Positions 1 to 10,203 of a stretch of DNA of 64,000 nt are shown here, piece by piece. A program made the position numbers and the translations under genes. Source of the stretch: Paraburkholderia susongensis (GTDB lineage: Bacteria > Pseudomonadota > Gammaproteobacteria > Burkholderiales > Burkholderiaceae); the NCBI RefSeq assembly GCF_900177725.1, contig NZ_FXAT01000004.1, positions 434,001 through 498,000 on the forward strand. Reading direction: 5' to 3'. Numbering within the stretch: the first letter of the stretch is position 1; the number at the start of each line of letters is the position of its first letter. The notes under the pieces are model-generated. The model was not told where the DNA came from. It searched no databases and worked only from the letters and a program-made list of their open reading frames with translations.

Positions 1-103
1 CACGGGCGCGGCGCTCGCGGTGCCGCTGTTGCGCGCGGCGACGGCCTTCGTCAACGAGATGGCGAGCTTCGACTCGGCCGGCGTCGCGGATCGCGACGCG
101 TGA
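1..103 (+). CDS. cobT: CobT C-terminus (partial): nicotinate-nucleotide--dimethylbenzimidazole phosphoribosyltransferase
   Basis: Only the last 33 or so codons are in the window; the stop is TGA at 101-103. The tail reads through VPLLRAATAFVNEMASFDSA, which matches the conserved C-terminal helix of CobT. CobT makes alpha-ribazole phosphate for the lower ligand of cobalamin. The next gene, cobS, starts one base after the stop, which supports a cobT-cobS-cobC operon. The call rests on a short stretch plus this context. Confidence 0.85.
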   Translation, partial: TGAALAVPLLRAATAFVNEMASFDSAGVADRDA

Positions 104-104
104 T

Positions 105-881
105 ATGAATCCGCTCGCGGAATTGCGCTACTTCTTCACGGCGCTCGGTTACTTCACGCGCGTGCCCGTGCCGCGCTGGGTCGGCTACGAGCCGCATTAT
201 CTGAACGCGGCGGCGCGCTATTTTCCGCTGGTCGGCGTGTTGATCGGCGCATCGAGCGCGCTCGTCTATCTTGCCGCGCTGCGCGCGTTTCCGGCGGGCG
301 TCGCGGTGCTGCTGTCGATGGCCGCGTCGCTCCTCATGACGGGCGCATTTCACGAAGACGGTCTCGCCGATTGCGTCGATGCATTCGGCGGCGGCTATAC
401 GCGCGAGGACGTGCTGAGCATCATGCACGATTCGCGCATCGGCGCATTCGGCGCGATCGCGCTCGTGATCGCACTCGCATTGAAGTGGCAAACGCTCGCG
501 GCGTTGCCGCCGTTGCGCGCGGCCTGCCTGATGATTGCGGCGCACGGCGCGAGCCGCGCGTGGGCGATCAGCTATCTGGCGACGCTCGACTATGTGCGCA
601 CCACGGGCAAGGCGAAGCCGGTCGCGCAGCGCCTGAGCGGTCCCGCGCTGCTTTGCGCCGCGCTGTTCGGTTTGCCGTGGCTGCTGTGGCCGGGCGGCCC
701 CGGTGCGCCGGACTGGCGCTTCGCCGCGCTGACGTGCGCCGTGCTGCTCGTGTTGCGCTTCGCGATGGGCCGTTATTTCGTGAGGCGCATTGGCGGCTAT
801 ACCGGCGATTGCCTCGGCTTCGCACAGCAGATTTTCGAATTGAGCATCTACCTCGTGGGGCTCGCGTGGATCTCGTCCTGA
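105..881 (+). CDS. cobS: Cobalamin synthase CobS (adenosylcobinamide-GDP ribazoletransferase)
   Basis: This is a 258-aa integral membrane enzyme that joins adenosylcobinamide-GDP to alpha-ribazole (phosphate) in the last step of cobalamin assembly. The acidic motif HEDGLAD at residues 83-89 and the MHDSRIGAFG segment at 107-116 are CobS hallmarks, and several hydrophobic helices follow. Length is normal for the family. The ATG is one base after the cobT stop, and the end overlaps the start of the phosphatase gene cobC, so the three are probably translationally coupled. Confidence 0.97.
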   Translation: MNPLAELRYFFTALGYFTRVPVPRWVGYEPHYLNAAARYFPLVGVLIGASSALVYLAALRAFPAGVAVLLSMAASLLMTGAFHEDGLADCVDAFGGGYTREDVLSIMHDSRIGAFGAIALVIALALKWQTLAALPPLRAACLMIAAHGASRAWAISYLATLDYVRTTGKAKPVAQRLSGPALLCAALFGLPWLLWPGGPGAPDWRFAALTCAVLLVLRFAMGRYFVRRIGGYTGDCLGFAQQIFELSIYLVGLAWISS

Positions 882-1480
882 TTCGTCATCCTGCTGTCGC
901 GCTCGATCCGGGGGTGTGCTACGGCGACAGCGATGTCGCGCTGGCCGAAAGCGCCGAGGTGTCGTCGGGCGCACTCGCGCTGAAGCTTGCGACCTTGCAG
1001 GTGCCGGCCCCGCGCGTGCTGATCTCGAGCCCGCTCACGCGCTGCGCGGCGCTTGCACTGAAACTCGCGAACGAGTTCGGCTGTGTGCTCAGCCATGACG
1101 AGCGTCTGAAGGAAATGAATTTCGGCGCCTGGGAGTTGCATCGCTGGGACGCGATCGATCGCGCGCAGCTCGACGACTGGGCCGCCCATTTCGAATATGC
1201 GCGCGCGCATGGCGGCGAGAGCGTCGCGCAGTTCGCCGCGCGCGTGCACGCGTGGTTCGATGCGTTCACGCAGACGCGCGAGCGGTCGCCCGAGCGGTCA
1301 TCCGAGTGCTCGCCCGCGTATGTCGTCACGCATGCGGGCGTGATACGGGCGATTGCGTCGCGAGTGCTGGACGTGCCGCTTGCGCGTTGTCTGCACTGGT
1401 CGCTCGATATGACGGGACTTGTCTGGCTGCGGCGCAACGACGAAACGCAGCAATGGTCGCTGGTGCGCTGGAATGCGTGA
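866..1480 (+). CDS. cobC: Alpha-ribazole phosphatase CobC (histidine phosphatase family)
   Basis: This is a 204-aa histidine-phosphatase-superfamily protein. The catalytic RH motif is at residues 7-8 (LVLIRHP), and the second active-site histidine is in THAGVIRAI around residue 156. In this operon it would remove phosphate from alpha-ribazole phosphate or from adenosylcobalamin 5'-phosphate. I chose the GTG at 866 because it places the RH motif at the usual distance from the N-terminus. That start overlaps the end of cobS by 16 bp. Longer in-frame starts upstream lie inside cobS and add unrelated Arg-rich sequence. Confidence 0.92.
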   Translation: MDLVLIRHPAVALDPGVCYGDSDVALAESAEVSSGALALKLATLQVPAPRVLISSPLTRCAALALKLANEFGCVLSHDERLKEMNFGAWELHRWDAIDRAQLDDWAAHFEYARAHGGESVAQFAARVHAWFDAFTQTRERSPERSSECSPAYVVTHAGVIRAIASRVLDVPLARCLHWSLDMTGLVWLRRNDETQQWSLVRWNA

Positions 1481-1534
1481 AGAGGGGCGAGCGCAGGACG
1501 AGCACATGACGAGCGCGGCGGTGCCTCGCTGGTT

Positions 1535-2584
1535 TCACGGCGCGCGCGTTTTCCTGCGCGAGCGCGCGAGGTCGAGATCCTCGCATAACTGCCGCGCACC
1601 TTGCGCGATGCGCGGCGCCGCGCGGGTGATGAGATCGCCGTCGATCGCGAACAGGTTGTCGTTCGCGACGGCGGCAAGGCCCGGCCACGCGCGCCACGTG
1701 TCGAGTTGCGGCAGCGTCGTGTCGGGTGGCGTGGCGCCGGGCGCGGCGGTGACGATGGCTTCCGGGTTCGCCGCGAGCACTGCTTCGGTCGAGACGGTCG
1801 GCACGAGCGGCTGCAATCCCGCGAATACGTTACGCCCGCCGCACAGCGCGATCACGTCGCTGACCATGTGCTCGCCGTTGAGCGTCATCAACGGTTTGTC
1901 CCAGACCTGGTAGAACACGCTCACGGTCGGCCGGCTCGCGTACCGCGCGCGCAAACGCGCGATGTCGTCGCGATACGCGGCCGCTGCCGTATTGGCCGTG
2001 GGCGACGTGCCGAGCAATTGACCGAGCTTCGTCAGCGCCACGGCCACGTCGTCGAGACGGCGCGGCTCGCTGAAAAAGAGCGGGATGTGCAGCTCGCGCA
2101 GCCGGTCGATCTGACGCTCGGCATTGCCATGCCGCCACACGACGACCAGATCGGGCTTCAGCGCGACGATACGCTCGAGGTCGAGCGACTTGTTGTCGCC
2201 GACACGCGGCAACTGCTTCGCCTCGGGCGGATAGTCGCTGTACGACACCGCGCCGACCATCTTCGCGCCGCCGCCCGCGGCGTACAGCAACTCGGTGACG
2301 TTCGGCGCGAGGCTGATGACGCGCTGCGCGGGAGCGGGCAGCGTAACGGTCGCGCCGCTATCGTCGGTGACGGTGATCGCCGCGTGCGCGGCCAGCGCGG
2401 TAAGGGAAAGCGATGCGGCGGCGAAGAGGCGGGACGTGACGCGGGGGAAGAAGCTGGAAAAGACGCCGAAGCCGAAGCCGAAGCCGGACGGAATGACGTA
2501 GCGCGTCGCCGCTTCGTGGAGGTTGCCGCCGAGCGCGACCGGTCCCGCTGCCGCGCTCGGGCGGGATTGCATCGGGGCGCTCAT
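1535..2584 (-). CDS. btuF: Cobalamin ABC transporter substrate-binding protein BtuF-like
   Basis: A periplasmic binding protein of the BtuF/FepB class, probably delivering B12 or cobinamide to a BtuCD importer that is not in the window. The mature part begins near AITVTDDSG and carries RVISLAPNVTELLYAAGG, the usual helical-backbone-fold opening. A hydrophobic export segment ending in AAHA precedes it. The start is uncertain. The ATG at 2584 has an AGGGA ribosome site 7 nt upstream; an in-frame ATG at 2656 would overlap the cobD stop. Either way an odd Gly/Phe-rich stretch of about 50 residues precedes the signal core. It converges with cobC and lies among cobinamide salvage genes. Confidence 0.85.
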   Translation of the reverse strand: MSAPMQSRPSAAAGPVALGGNLHEAATRYVIPSGFGFGFGVFSSFFPRVTSRLFAAASLSLTALAAHAAITVTDDSGATVTLPAPAQRVISLAPNVTELLYAAGGGAKMVGAVSYSDYPPEAKQLPRVGDNKSLDLERIVALKPDLVVVWRHGNAERQIDRLRELHIPLFFSEPRRLDDVAVALTKLGQLLGTSPTANTAAAAYRDDIARLRARYASRPTVSVFYQVWDKPLMTLNGEHMVSDVIALCGGRNVFAGLQPLVPTVSTEAVLAANPEAIVTAAPGATPPDTTLPQLDTWRAWPGLAAVANDNLFAIDGDLITRAAPRIAQGARQLCEDLDLARSRRKTRAP

Positions 2585-2648
2585 GCGCTCATCCCTGCGC
2601 TCATCGATTCGCGCGTCCGTCCGCTTGCACTGAGGTTCGCCGATTCGC

Positions 2649-3587
2649 TCAGCCATGAAACGGCACGCTCAACAAGGCCAGCACGATCAGCGCGGCCAGC
2701 CACAGAATCAGTGCGCGCTCGACCAGCATCAGCGCGGCGCCCACGTCGCGCGCCTCGGCGGGGTGCCCGAAGCCGAGCGTTGGACGTTGTTCGAGTGCCC
2801 CGTGATAAACCGCCGCCCCGCCGATCAGCACGTTCAGGCTGCCCGCGCCCGCCGCCATCACCGGGCCCGCATTGGGGCTGTCCCAGCGCGACGCCTGTTC
2901 ACGCCAGCAGCGCCATGCGGTCAGCGTGTCGCCGAGCAGCGCGTAGCTCGCGGCGGTCAGGCGCGCGGGGATCCAGTTGAGCAGGTCGTCGATGCGGGCC
3001 GCGGCCCAGCCGAAGCGCAGATAGCGCGGCGTGCGATAGCCCCACATCGCGTCGAGCGTGTTGGCGAGGCGAAAGCCGAGCGCGCCCGGACCGCCCGCGA
3101 TCGCGAACCAGAACAGCGCGCCGAAGATCGCGTCGTTGCCGTTCTCGAGCGCCGATTCGACGGCCGCGCGGGCGAGCGCGGCTTCGTCGGACTGCGTGGT
3201 GTCGCGCGACACGACCCTCGCGGTCAACAGACGCGCCGTGGCGAGATCGTGTGCGCCGAGCGCACGCGCGATCGGCACGATGTGATCGCGCAGGCTCTTC
3301 GCGCCGAGCGCGAACCACAGCAGCGCGACATGTAGCGCGCAAGCCGCGAAAAACGGCAGCACGGCGGCGAGCCACCACGCGATCAGCACCGGCGGCAGCA
3401 CGGCCAGCGCCCACGCGAGCAGCCCCTTCATGCGCAGGCGCCGGCCGTGGTTGAAGCGCGCCTCGATGCGCGCGGCCCAGTTGCCGAAGCCGGCGAGCGG
3501 ATGCGCGCCGCGCGGCTCGCCAAACCAGCGGTCGACGGCCACGCCGGCGGTGGCGAGCGTCGCGATCAGAGGAAACGTCAGCATCAC
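2649..3587 (-). CDS. cobD: Adenosylcobinamide-phosphate synthase CobD/CbiB
   Basis: A 312-aa membrane enzyme that attaches the aminopropanol (phosphate) arm to adenosylcobyric acid. The N-terminal DRWFGEPRGAHPLAGFGNW segment is the CobD/CbiB signature, and VESALENGNDAIFGALFWFAIAGGPGALGFR is the conserved central region (quoted here only as a marker near residues 140-170). The GTG at 3587 overlaps the cobU stop by four bases. An ATG one codon later is equally possible. Length is normal. It follows cobU and precedes btuF on the same strand. Confidence 0.95.
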   Translation of the reverse strand: MMLTFPLIATLATAGVAVDRWFGEPRGAHPLAGFGNWAARIEARFNHGRRLRMKGLLAWALAVLPPVLIAWWLAAVLPFFAACALHVALLWFALGAKSLRDHIVPIARALGAHDLATARLLTARVVSRDTTQSDEAALARAAVESALENGNDAIFGALFWFAIAGGPGALGFRLANTLDAMWGYRTPRYLRFGWAAARIDDLLNWIPARLTAASYALLGDTLTAWRCWREQASRWDSPNAGPVMAAGAGSLNVLIGGAAVYHGALEQRPTLGFGHPAEARDVGAALMLVERALILWLAALIVLALLSVPFHG

Positions 3588-4138
3588 GTGCGGCCCGTGG
3601 TTTTTAAAGCGAGCGGCAGGCCCGCGACCATCAGCGTGGCCGTGCTGCTCAACGCCGCGATGCGCTGATTGAGGCGCCCGAGTTCATCGACGTATAGACG
3701 CGTAGCCGCGCCGAGCGGCACGACGCCCAGGCCGATCTCGTTGCTGACCACGATGATCTTGCCGTGCGCATCGCCGAGCGCCGCTTCGAGCGCGGCGGTG
3801 CGCGCGTGATAGTGAGCGAGCGGCGGCGCGTCGCCGTCGGCGGGACACAACAGGTTCGCGAGCCACAGCGTCAGGCAGTCGATCAGCAGGCAATGGCCGG
3901 GCGCGTCGTGCTGCGCGATGGCGCCGGCGAGGTCGTCGTCCGCTTCGACGAGGCCCCAGTGCGCGGGCCGCCGCGCGCGATGATGCGCGATGCGCGCGCT
4001 GAATTCGGCGTCGCCGGTCACGCGGGCGGTCGCGATGTAGGTAACGGGCAGGGCGCTTTCGCTGGCGAGCCGTTCGGCGTGCGCGCTCTTGCCCGAGCGG
4101 GCGCCGCCGAGAACGAAAGTGAGGTCGCGGGGAATCAT
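3584..4138 (-). CDS. cobU: Bifunctional adenosylcobinamide kinase / guanylyltransferase CobU/CobP
   Basis: A 184-aa cytoplasmic enzyme that phosphorylates adenosylcobinamide and then transfers GMP to it. The P-loop GGARSGKS is at residues 11-18. The conserved ATARVTGDAEFSARIAHH region, a LIDCLTLWLANLL block and the SNEIGLGVVP motif all follow, as expected for CobU. I chose the ATG at 4138 because the upstream in-frame sequence is not family-like. It overlaps cobD and is divergent from cobQ. Confidence 0.96.
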   Translation of the reverse strand: MIPRDLTFVLGGARSGKSAHAERLASESALPVTYIATARVTGDAEFSARIAHHRARRPAHWGLVEADDDLAGAIAQHDAPGHCLLIDCLTLWLANLLCPADGDAPPLAHYHARTAALEAALGDAHGKIIVVSNEIGLGVVPLGAATRLYVDELGRLNQRIAALSSTATLMVAGLPLALKTTGRT

Positions 4139-4262
4139 CGCGTGATTGTACCGGCGGGCGGTGACAGCCGGCGCGGTGGGATAATGCCCGCGCGTTTGCA
4201 CGGCCGCCGCGCTCGACGCGTGCGGCATCGCACTCACCGCTCATTCCGATCCGATCGCATCC

Positions 4263-5816
4263 GTGACCCGAACTCCGACGACTCCCGCTGACGCTTTGCC
4301 CGTGCCGCGCGGCACGCTGATGATCCAGGGCACCACGTCCGACGCGGGCAAGAGCACGCTCGTGGCCGGCCTGTGCCGCCTTGCGCGCCGTGCCGGCGCA
4401 CGGGTTGCGCCGTTCAAGCCGCAGAACATGGCGTTGAACAGCGCGGTGACGGTCGACGGCGGCGAGATCGGCCGCGCCCAGGCGCTGCAGGCGCTCGCCG
4501 CGGGCATCGCCGCGCACACCGACCTGAACCCGGTGCTGCTCAAGCCGACCAGCGATTGCGGCGCGCAGGTCATCATCCACGGCAAGGCGCGCATGAATCT
4601 CGATGCGCGCGCGTATCACGACTACAAGCCGGTCGCGTTCGAGGCGGTGCTGGAGTCGTATGCGCGGCTGCGCGCGTCGTACGACACGATTTTCGTCGAG
4701 GGCGCGGGCAGTCCGGCCGAGATCAATCTGCGCGAGCGCGACATCGCCAACATGGGTTTCGCGGAAGCGGTCGATTGCCCGGTCGTGCTCGTCGCCGACA
4801 TCGATCGCGGCGGCGTGTTCGCGCATCTGACAGGCACGCTCGCGTGCCTGTCGGCGAGCGAGCAGGCGCGCGTGCGCGGCTTCATCATCAACCGCTTTCG
4901 CGGCGACGTGAGTCTGCTCGAACCCGGCCTCGACTGGCTCGAAGCGCGGACCGGCAAGCCGGTGCTCGGCGTCGTGCCGTATCTGCACGGCCTCACGCTC
5001 GACGCCGAAGACATGCTGCCGCCCGAGCTGCGCGCGGCGGGCAGCGGCGACGCGGCGCGCATGCTGCGCGTGGTCGTGCCGGTGCTGCCGCACATCAGCA
5101 ATCACACCGATTTCGACGCCTTGCGCGCGCATCCGCAGGTCGACTTCCACTACGTGCGCAGCGGCACCGTGCCGCCGCCCGCCGACCTGATTATTCTGCC
5201 CGGCTCGAAGAACGTGCCGGGCGACCTCGCGTTTTTGCGCGCACAGGGCTGGGACGCCGTGCTCGCGCGGCATCTGCGCTACGGCGGACGCGTGATCGGC
5301 GTTTGCGGCGGCATGCAGATGCTCGGCCGCGAAATCGCCGATCCGCACGGTGTGGAGGGCGCGGCGGGCACGTTTGCGGGGCTCGGCTGGCTCGATTATT
5401 CGACGGTGCTCACGCGCGACAAGACGCTCAGGAACGTGAGGGGGCGCCTCGCGCTGCCCGGTGCGCCGGAAGTCGCGGGCTATGAGATTCATATGGGCGA
5501 GACGAGCGGGGCGGCGCTCGATGCGCCCGCGTCATGGCTCGACAGTGCGCAGGGGGCAGGCAGTGCAGACGAGAGCGGGAGCGCGGGCCGAGCGCGTCCC
5601 GATGGCGCCTTGTCCGCCGACGGGCAGATTCTCGCCACCTACGTGCATGGGCTGTTCGACACGCCGGCCGCGTGCGCGGCGCTGCTCGCATGGGCGGGGT
5701 TGAGCGACGCCGGGGAGATCGATTACGCGGCGCTACGCGAGGCGTCGCTGGAGCGCCTTGCCGATACGCTCGCGGAGCATGTGGATATGCGAAGGTTGTT
5801 CGCGGCGGTGGGGTGA
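4263..5816 (+). CDS. cobQ: Cobyric acid synthase CobQ/CbiP
   Basis: A 517-aa glutamine-dependent amidotransferase that amidates four side chains of adenosylcobyrinic acid a,c-diamide. The N-terminal ATP-binding domain has [12 protein letters not shown] and [11 protein letters not shown]. The C-terminal class-I glutaminase-like domain has its nucleophile in [10 protein letters not shown] (Cys348) and a His in the late YVHGLFDTP block. The start is GTG. About 30 residues near 425-455, Ala/Gly/Ser-rich, look like a local insertion compared with typical CobQ of 480-490 aa. Confidence 0.97.
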   Translation: MTRTPTTPADALPVPRGTLMIQGTTSDAGKSTLVAGLCRLARRAGARVAPFKPQNMALNSAVTVDGGEIGRAQALQALAAGIAAHTDLNPVLLKPTSDCGAQVIIHGKARMNLDARAYHDYKPVAFEAVLESYARLRASYDTIFVEGAGSPAEINLRERDIANMGFAEAVDCPVVLVADIDRGGVFAHLTGTLACLSASEQARVRGFIINRFRGDVSLLEPGLDWLEARTGKPVLGVVPYLHGLTLDAEDMLPPELRAAGSGDAARMLRVVVPVLPHISNHTDFDALRAHPQVDFHYVRSGTVPPPADLIILPGSKNVPGDLAFLRAQGWDAVLARHLRYGGRVIGVCGGMQMLGREIADPHGVEGAAGTFAGLGWLDYSTVLTRDKTLRNVRGRLALPGAPEVAGYEIHMGETSGAALDAPASWLDSAQGAGSADESGSAGRARPDGALSADGQILATYVHGLFDTPAACAALLAWAGLSDAGEIDYAALREASLERLADTLAEHVDMRRLFAAVG

Positions 5817-5922
5817 GGGTTGGCGTCGGTTGGGGTGGGGCGAGGAACGAGGGGCAATGCGGGCGGCGCTGTTTCGTCGCTGCCCCGCAGTGATTTCGCC
5901 GTCGCGCCACACCCCCTATCGC

Positions 5923-6342
5923 TCAGTACAACACCATCTGCGTGCAGCGGAACAGCGCGATCGTCTTGCCGTCCGCGTCGGTTACGGTCGCGTCCCAGAC
6001 CTGCGTGCTGCGCCCGAGGTGCACGCCTTTCGCGACCGCGCGGATCGTGCCCTGCGTCGCCGTGCCGAGAAAATTGCTTTTCAGCTCGATGGTCGTGAAA
6101 TTGCGCGCGGTCTCCGGAAGATGCGCGATGCACGCGTAGCCGCAGGCGGTGTCGGCGAGGCCGATCACGGTGGCCGCGTGCAGGAAGCCGTTCGGCGCGA
6201 GCAGTTCCTCGCGCACCGTCAGTTCGGCGACCAGCACGTCCTGCTCCACGGACTCCACGCGCACGCCCAGCAAGGCGGGGAGCTTGCCCTTCTGGCGCTC
6301 GTGCAGGCGTTCGGCGGTGTATTCCGGGCGAAATTTGCTCAT
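5923..6342 (-). CDS. PaaI-type hotdog-fold thioesterase
   Basis: A 139-aa hotdog-fold protein with the PaaI/YdiI features: NGFLHAATVIGLADTACGYA in the active-site region, and a later ELKSNFLGTATQGTIRAVAK block where family members have the sheet that binds CoA thioesters. It probably hydrolyses a small aromatic or acyl-CoA; the substrate cannot be read from sequence. The ATG at 6342 gives a typical N-terminus. It is divergent from the ParA gene at 6574. Confidence 0.88.
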   Translation of the reverse strand: MSKFRPEYTAERLHERQKGKLPALLGVRVESVEQDVLVAELTVREELLAPNGFLHAATVIGLADTACGYACIAHLPETARNFTTIELKSNFLGTATQGTIRAVAKGVHLGRSTQVWDATVTDADGKTIALFRCTQMVLY

Positions 6343-6573
6343 GAGATTCGGGTCCTTGTCGATAAAAACGGCGAGATGAAGCGGCCGATTTGCCGTTCGG
6401 GGGCTTCGGCCGCGCCGCATTTGTCGATATTATCAACGGCTGGACAGGCGGGTGGATCTGGAGACGGTACGGATCGGGTACGGATCGGAACTCGCCAGAG
6501 CGGGTCAGAGCAGATCAGGAGCAATTGCGCGGCAAACCGGCTGGCGGCGCCAGCCTTCTTTCCGGGAGATTTC

Positions 6574-7212
6574 ATGTCGGTGATCGTGGTGGCGAATCCG
6601 AAGGGGGGCGTGGGCAAGAGCACGCTATCGACCAATCTGGCCGGCTATTTCGCGGCGGCGGGCGAATGGGTCGCGCTGGCCGATCTCGACAAGCAGCAGT
6701 CCGCGCACGCGTGGCTCGCGTTGCGGCCCGACACGCTGCCGGCCATCGAGACGTGGGAAGTCGACACCGACACGCCGGCCAAGCCGCCCAAGGGGCTCGA
6801 GCACGCGGTCATCGATACGCCGGCCGGCCTGCACGGCAATCGCCTCGGCATCGCGCTCGATCTCGCCGACAAGGTGATCGTGCCGCTGCAGCCGTCCATG
6901 TTCGATATTCTCGCCACCCAGGAATTTCTCGAACGCCTCGCCAAAGAGAAGGCGGTCAGAAAGGGCGCGATCGAGGTCGGCGTGGTCGGCATGCGTGTCG
7001 ATGCGCGCACGCGCTCGGCCGAGCAGTTGCATCGCTTCGTCGAGGGGCTCAAGCTGCCGGTGCTCGGCTTCTTGCGTGACACGCAGAACTACGTGCAGCT
7101 CGCGGCGCACGGCCTGACGCTGTGGGATGTCGCGAAAAGCCGCGTGGAGAAGGATCTCGAACAGTGGCAGCCGATCGTCGAGTGGACGAACGGGACGGGC
7201 AGGAAGGGGTGA
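6574..7212 (+). CDS. Orphan ParA/MinD-type ATPase
   Basis: A 212-aa deviant Walker ATPase. KGGVGKST at residues 10-17 is the P-loop with its signature lysine, DLDKQQSA around 42-49 is the switch I region, and VIDTPAG near 87 is Walker B. This is the short single-domain ParA type without an N-terminal DNA-binding domain, like ParA proteins that position plasmids, chemoreceptors or microcompartments. No ParB partner or parS-like repeat is adjacent, so its cargo is unknown. GGGAG 6 nt before the ATG supports the start. Confidence 0.9.
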   Translation: MSVIVVANPKGGVGKSTLSTNLAGYFAAAGEWVALADLDKQQSAHAWLALRPDTLPAIETWEVDTDTPAKPPKGLEHAVIDTPAGLHGNRLGIALDLADKVIVPLQPSMFDILATQEFLERLAKEKAVRKGAIEVGVVGMRVDARTRSAEQLHRFVEGLKLPVLGFLRDTQNYVQLAAHGLTLWDVAKSRVEKDLEQWQPIVEWTNGTGRKG

Positions 7213-7299
7213 CGCGGCCGCGCACGGGGAATGGGCGGAAACGATCCGGAAAGCTACGCACGGCCGGGAAAACTAGGCCGCGACCCGCGGCAATAACGG

Positions 7300-7330
7300 A
7301 AGAAAACAACTCGCGGGACTCACCGCGAGT
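7300..7330 (-). terminator. Probable intrinsic terminator of panD
   Basis: ACTCGCGG (7309-7316) pairs with CCGCGAGT (7323-7330) around a 6-nt loop. Read on the - strand the stem is followed by GTTGTTTTCTTCC. It lies 22 nt past the panD stop. Confidence 0.7.
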
Positions 7331-7351
7331 CAATAGCGATCACCGTGCCGC

Positions 7352-7738
7352 TCAGGTCCAGCTCTGCGTCGGCACGTGATCCCGGCTGCCCTTGATCTTG
7401 TTGTTTTCGTCGACGAACACGAGATCCGGCTTCCAGCCCGCCTTCAGTTCAGCCTCGTCGACCACCGCGAATGCCGCGATGATGACCAGATCACCCAGCT
7501 GCGCGCGCCGCGCGGCCGAGCCGTTCAGCGAAATCATGCCGCTGCCGCGCTCGCCCTTGATCGCGTAGGTCGAGAAACGCTCGCCGTTGTTGATGTTCCA
7601 GATGTCGATGCGCTCGTTTTCGACGATGTTCGCCGCTTCGAGCAGATCTTCGTCGATCGCGCACGAGCCCTCGTAGTGCAGCTCGCAATGCGTGACCGCG
7701 GCGCGGTGGATCTTCGACTTCAGCATGTTGCGTTGCAT
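7352..7738 (-). CDS. panD: Aspartate 1-decarboxylase proenzyme PanD
   Basis: A 128-aa pyruvoyl-dependent enzyme that makes beta-alanine for pantothenate. The autocatalytic cleavage site is Gly24-Ser25 within YEGSCAID, and the conserved [10 protein letters not shown] follows. I chose the ATG at 7738 because the [13 protein letters not shown] start is standard; an ATG two codons upstream is the alternative. It is 42 bp downstream of panC on the same strand, so the two steps that feed pantothenate are co-transcribed. Confidence 0.97.
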   Translation of the reverse strand: MQRNMLKSKIHRAAVTHCELHYEGSCAIDEDLLEAANIVENERIDIWNINNGERFSTYAIKGERGSGMISLNGSAARRAQLGDLVIIAAFAVVDEAELKAGWKPDLVFVDENNKIKGSRDHVPTQSWT

Positions 7739-7780
7739 GATCAATCCTGTGTGACTTCAGTGGCGCTCGCGCTTGCGGCG

Positions 7781-8845
<1,065 letters not shown>

Positions 8846-8857
8846 TCACCCAGCCAG

Positions 8858-9775
8858 TCAGGCCGGCAGATAGGCAAGCCGCACGTAAATCGGCGCGAAC
8901 GGCTCCGCCTGGGTGATCTCGACGAGCGATTCGCGGCACAGCTCCAGCACGGCGATGAAGTTCACCACCACGACCGGCACGCCCCGGCTCGTGTCGAACA
9001 GGTCGGAGAACTCGACGAAGCGCGCGTTCTGCAACTGCCGCAGGATCATGCTCATGTGCTCGCGCACCGACAGCTCTTCGCGCGAGATCTTGTGGTGCTG
9101 AACGAGCTTCGCGCGCTTGATCACGTCGGCCCACGCGGCACGCAGGTCCTCGCTGTTCACGTCCGGGAAACGCGGGGTGATGCTCTGCTCGATGTAGACC
9201 TCGGCGCGCAGGAAGTCGCGTCCGAGCTGCGGCAACTGGTCGATGCGCTGCGCGGCGAGCTTCATCTGCTCGTATTCGAGCAGGCGGCGCACGAGTTCGG
9301 CGCGGGGGTCTTCGGCTTCCTCGCCGGTGTCGGCCTTCCTGACCGGCAGCAGCATGCGCGACTTGATCTCGATCAGCATCGCGGCCATCAGCAGATACTC
9401 GGAGGCGAGTTCCAGATTGGTCTGGCGCAACTGCTCGACGTAGCCGAGGTATTGCCCCGTGACGTCCGCCATCGGGATGTCGAGCACGTTGAAGTTCTGC
9501 TTGCGGATCAGGTACAGCAGCAGGTCGAGCGGCCCCTCGAACGTTTCGAGGAACACCTCGAGCGCGTCCGGCGGGATGTACAGGTCGCTCGGCAGCTTGA
9601 AGAGCGGCTCGCCGTACAGGCGCGCGAAGGCGACGCCGTCGACCGTGTCGGGCGTGGAATCGGTGGCGGGGGTGGCGAGCGCGGCGTCCGACGGCGCGGG
9701 GCCGTGAATTGGGCTTTGCACCGGACCGTGTATCGGACCATGCGCCGGGCCGTGCACCTCGTCAGCGTGACTCAT
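8858..9775 (-). CDS. scpA: Segregation and condensation protein ScpA
   Basis: A 305-aa kleisin that bridges an SMC dimer in the condensin-like complex. Conserved kleisin features are FEGPLDLLLYLIRKQNFNVL near residues 78-97, YLLMAAMLIEIKSRMLLP, and the C-terminal winged-helix part. The first 45 residues are a poorly conserved His/Pro/Gly-rich tail in which HGP recurs. The partner scpB is not in the window. It lies 19 bp after the DUF3460 gene, so the two are likely co-transcribed. Confidence 0.94.
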   Translation of the reverse strand: MSHADEVHGPAHGPIHGPVQSPIHGPAPSDAALATPATDSTPDTVDGVAFARLYGEPLFKLPSDLYIPPDALEVFLETFEGPLDLLLYLIRKQNFNVLDIPMADVTGQYLGYVEQLRQTNLELASEYLLMAAMLIEIKSRMLLPVRKADTGEEAEDPRAELVRRLLEYEQMKLAAQRIDQLPQLGRDFLRAEVYIEQSITPRFPDVNSEDLRAAWADVIKRAKLVQHHKISREELSVREHMSMILRQLQNARFVEFSDLFDTSRGVPVVVVNFIAVLELCRESLVEITQAEPFAPIYVRLAYLPA

Positions 9776-9794
9776 CGTCGGCGTGACTGGAGGC

Positions 9795-9980
9795 TCAGAA
9801 ATTCTGGTAGTACTGGTAAGGCGTCTGTTCCACGCGCGAGGCCTTCTGCTCGGCGCGCTCCTCCAGATCGATCGGCTGTTTGTCCCACAGCAGCGAGCGG
9901 CCGCGGCGTTGCTCGGCTTCCAGATTGGGTTTCTGCTGCTTGAGCTGGTTCAGGAACTGGGTGATGTCCGATTGATACAT
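9795..9980 (-). CDS. DUF3460 family small protein
   Basis: A 61-aa soluble, charged protein beginning MYQSDITQFLNQLKQQKP and ending in YQYYQNF, matching the DUF3460 family found in Burkholderiaceae. Function is unknown. I chose the ATG at 9980 because the family begins with this MYQSD sequence. It directly precedes scpA on the same strand, so a chromosome-related role is possible by association only. Confidence 0.88.
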   Translation of the reverse strand: MYQSDITQFLNQLKQQKPNLEAEQRRGRSLLWDKQPIDLEERAEQKASRVEQTPYQYYQNF

Positions 9981-10203
9981 GGCTCGACGTCCGTGGTGGG
10001 TGAAGTGGCGCGCGGCCGGCAAGTATTTGCGATGCAGCGCCGCCGTGGCGCAATTTTACCGCATGCGCCGCGTACGGTCGAAAAACACCGCCCGTTCTTT
10101 TTTGGGATCTCGCGCCTGCCGTCAATGTGGTCAAATAGCATGCCCGAGTGCGCCGCCGCGCGCCGTGGCGCAGGTATTCATCAACCGTGGCCGGAGGTTC
10201 TGT

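Noticed and set aside
4139..4262. A cobalamin riboswitch between cobU and cobQ.
   Set aside because: The 124-bp gap is too short for a full B12 riboswitch, and I found no B12-box-like sequence.
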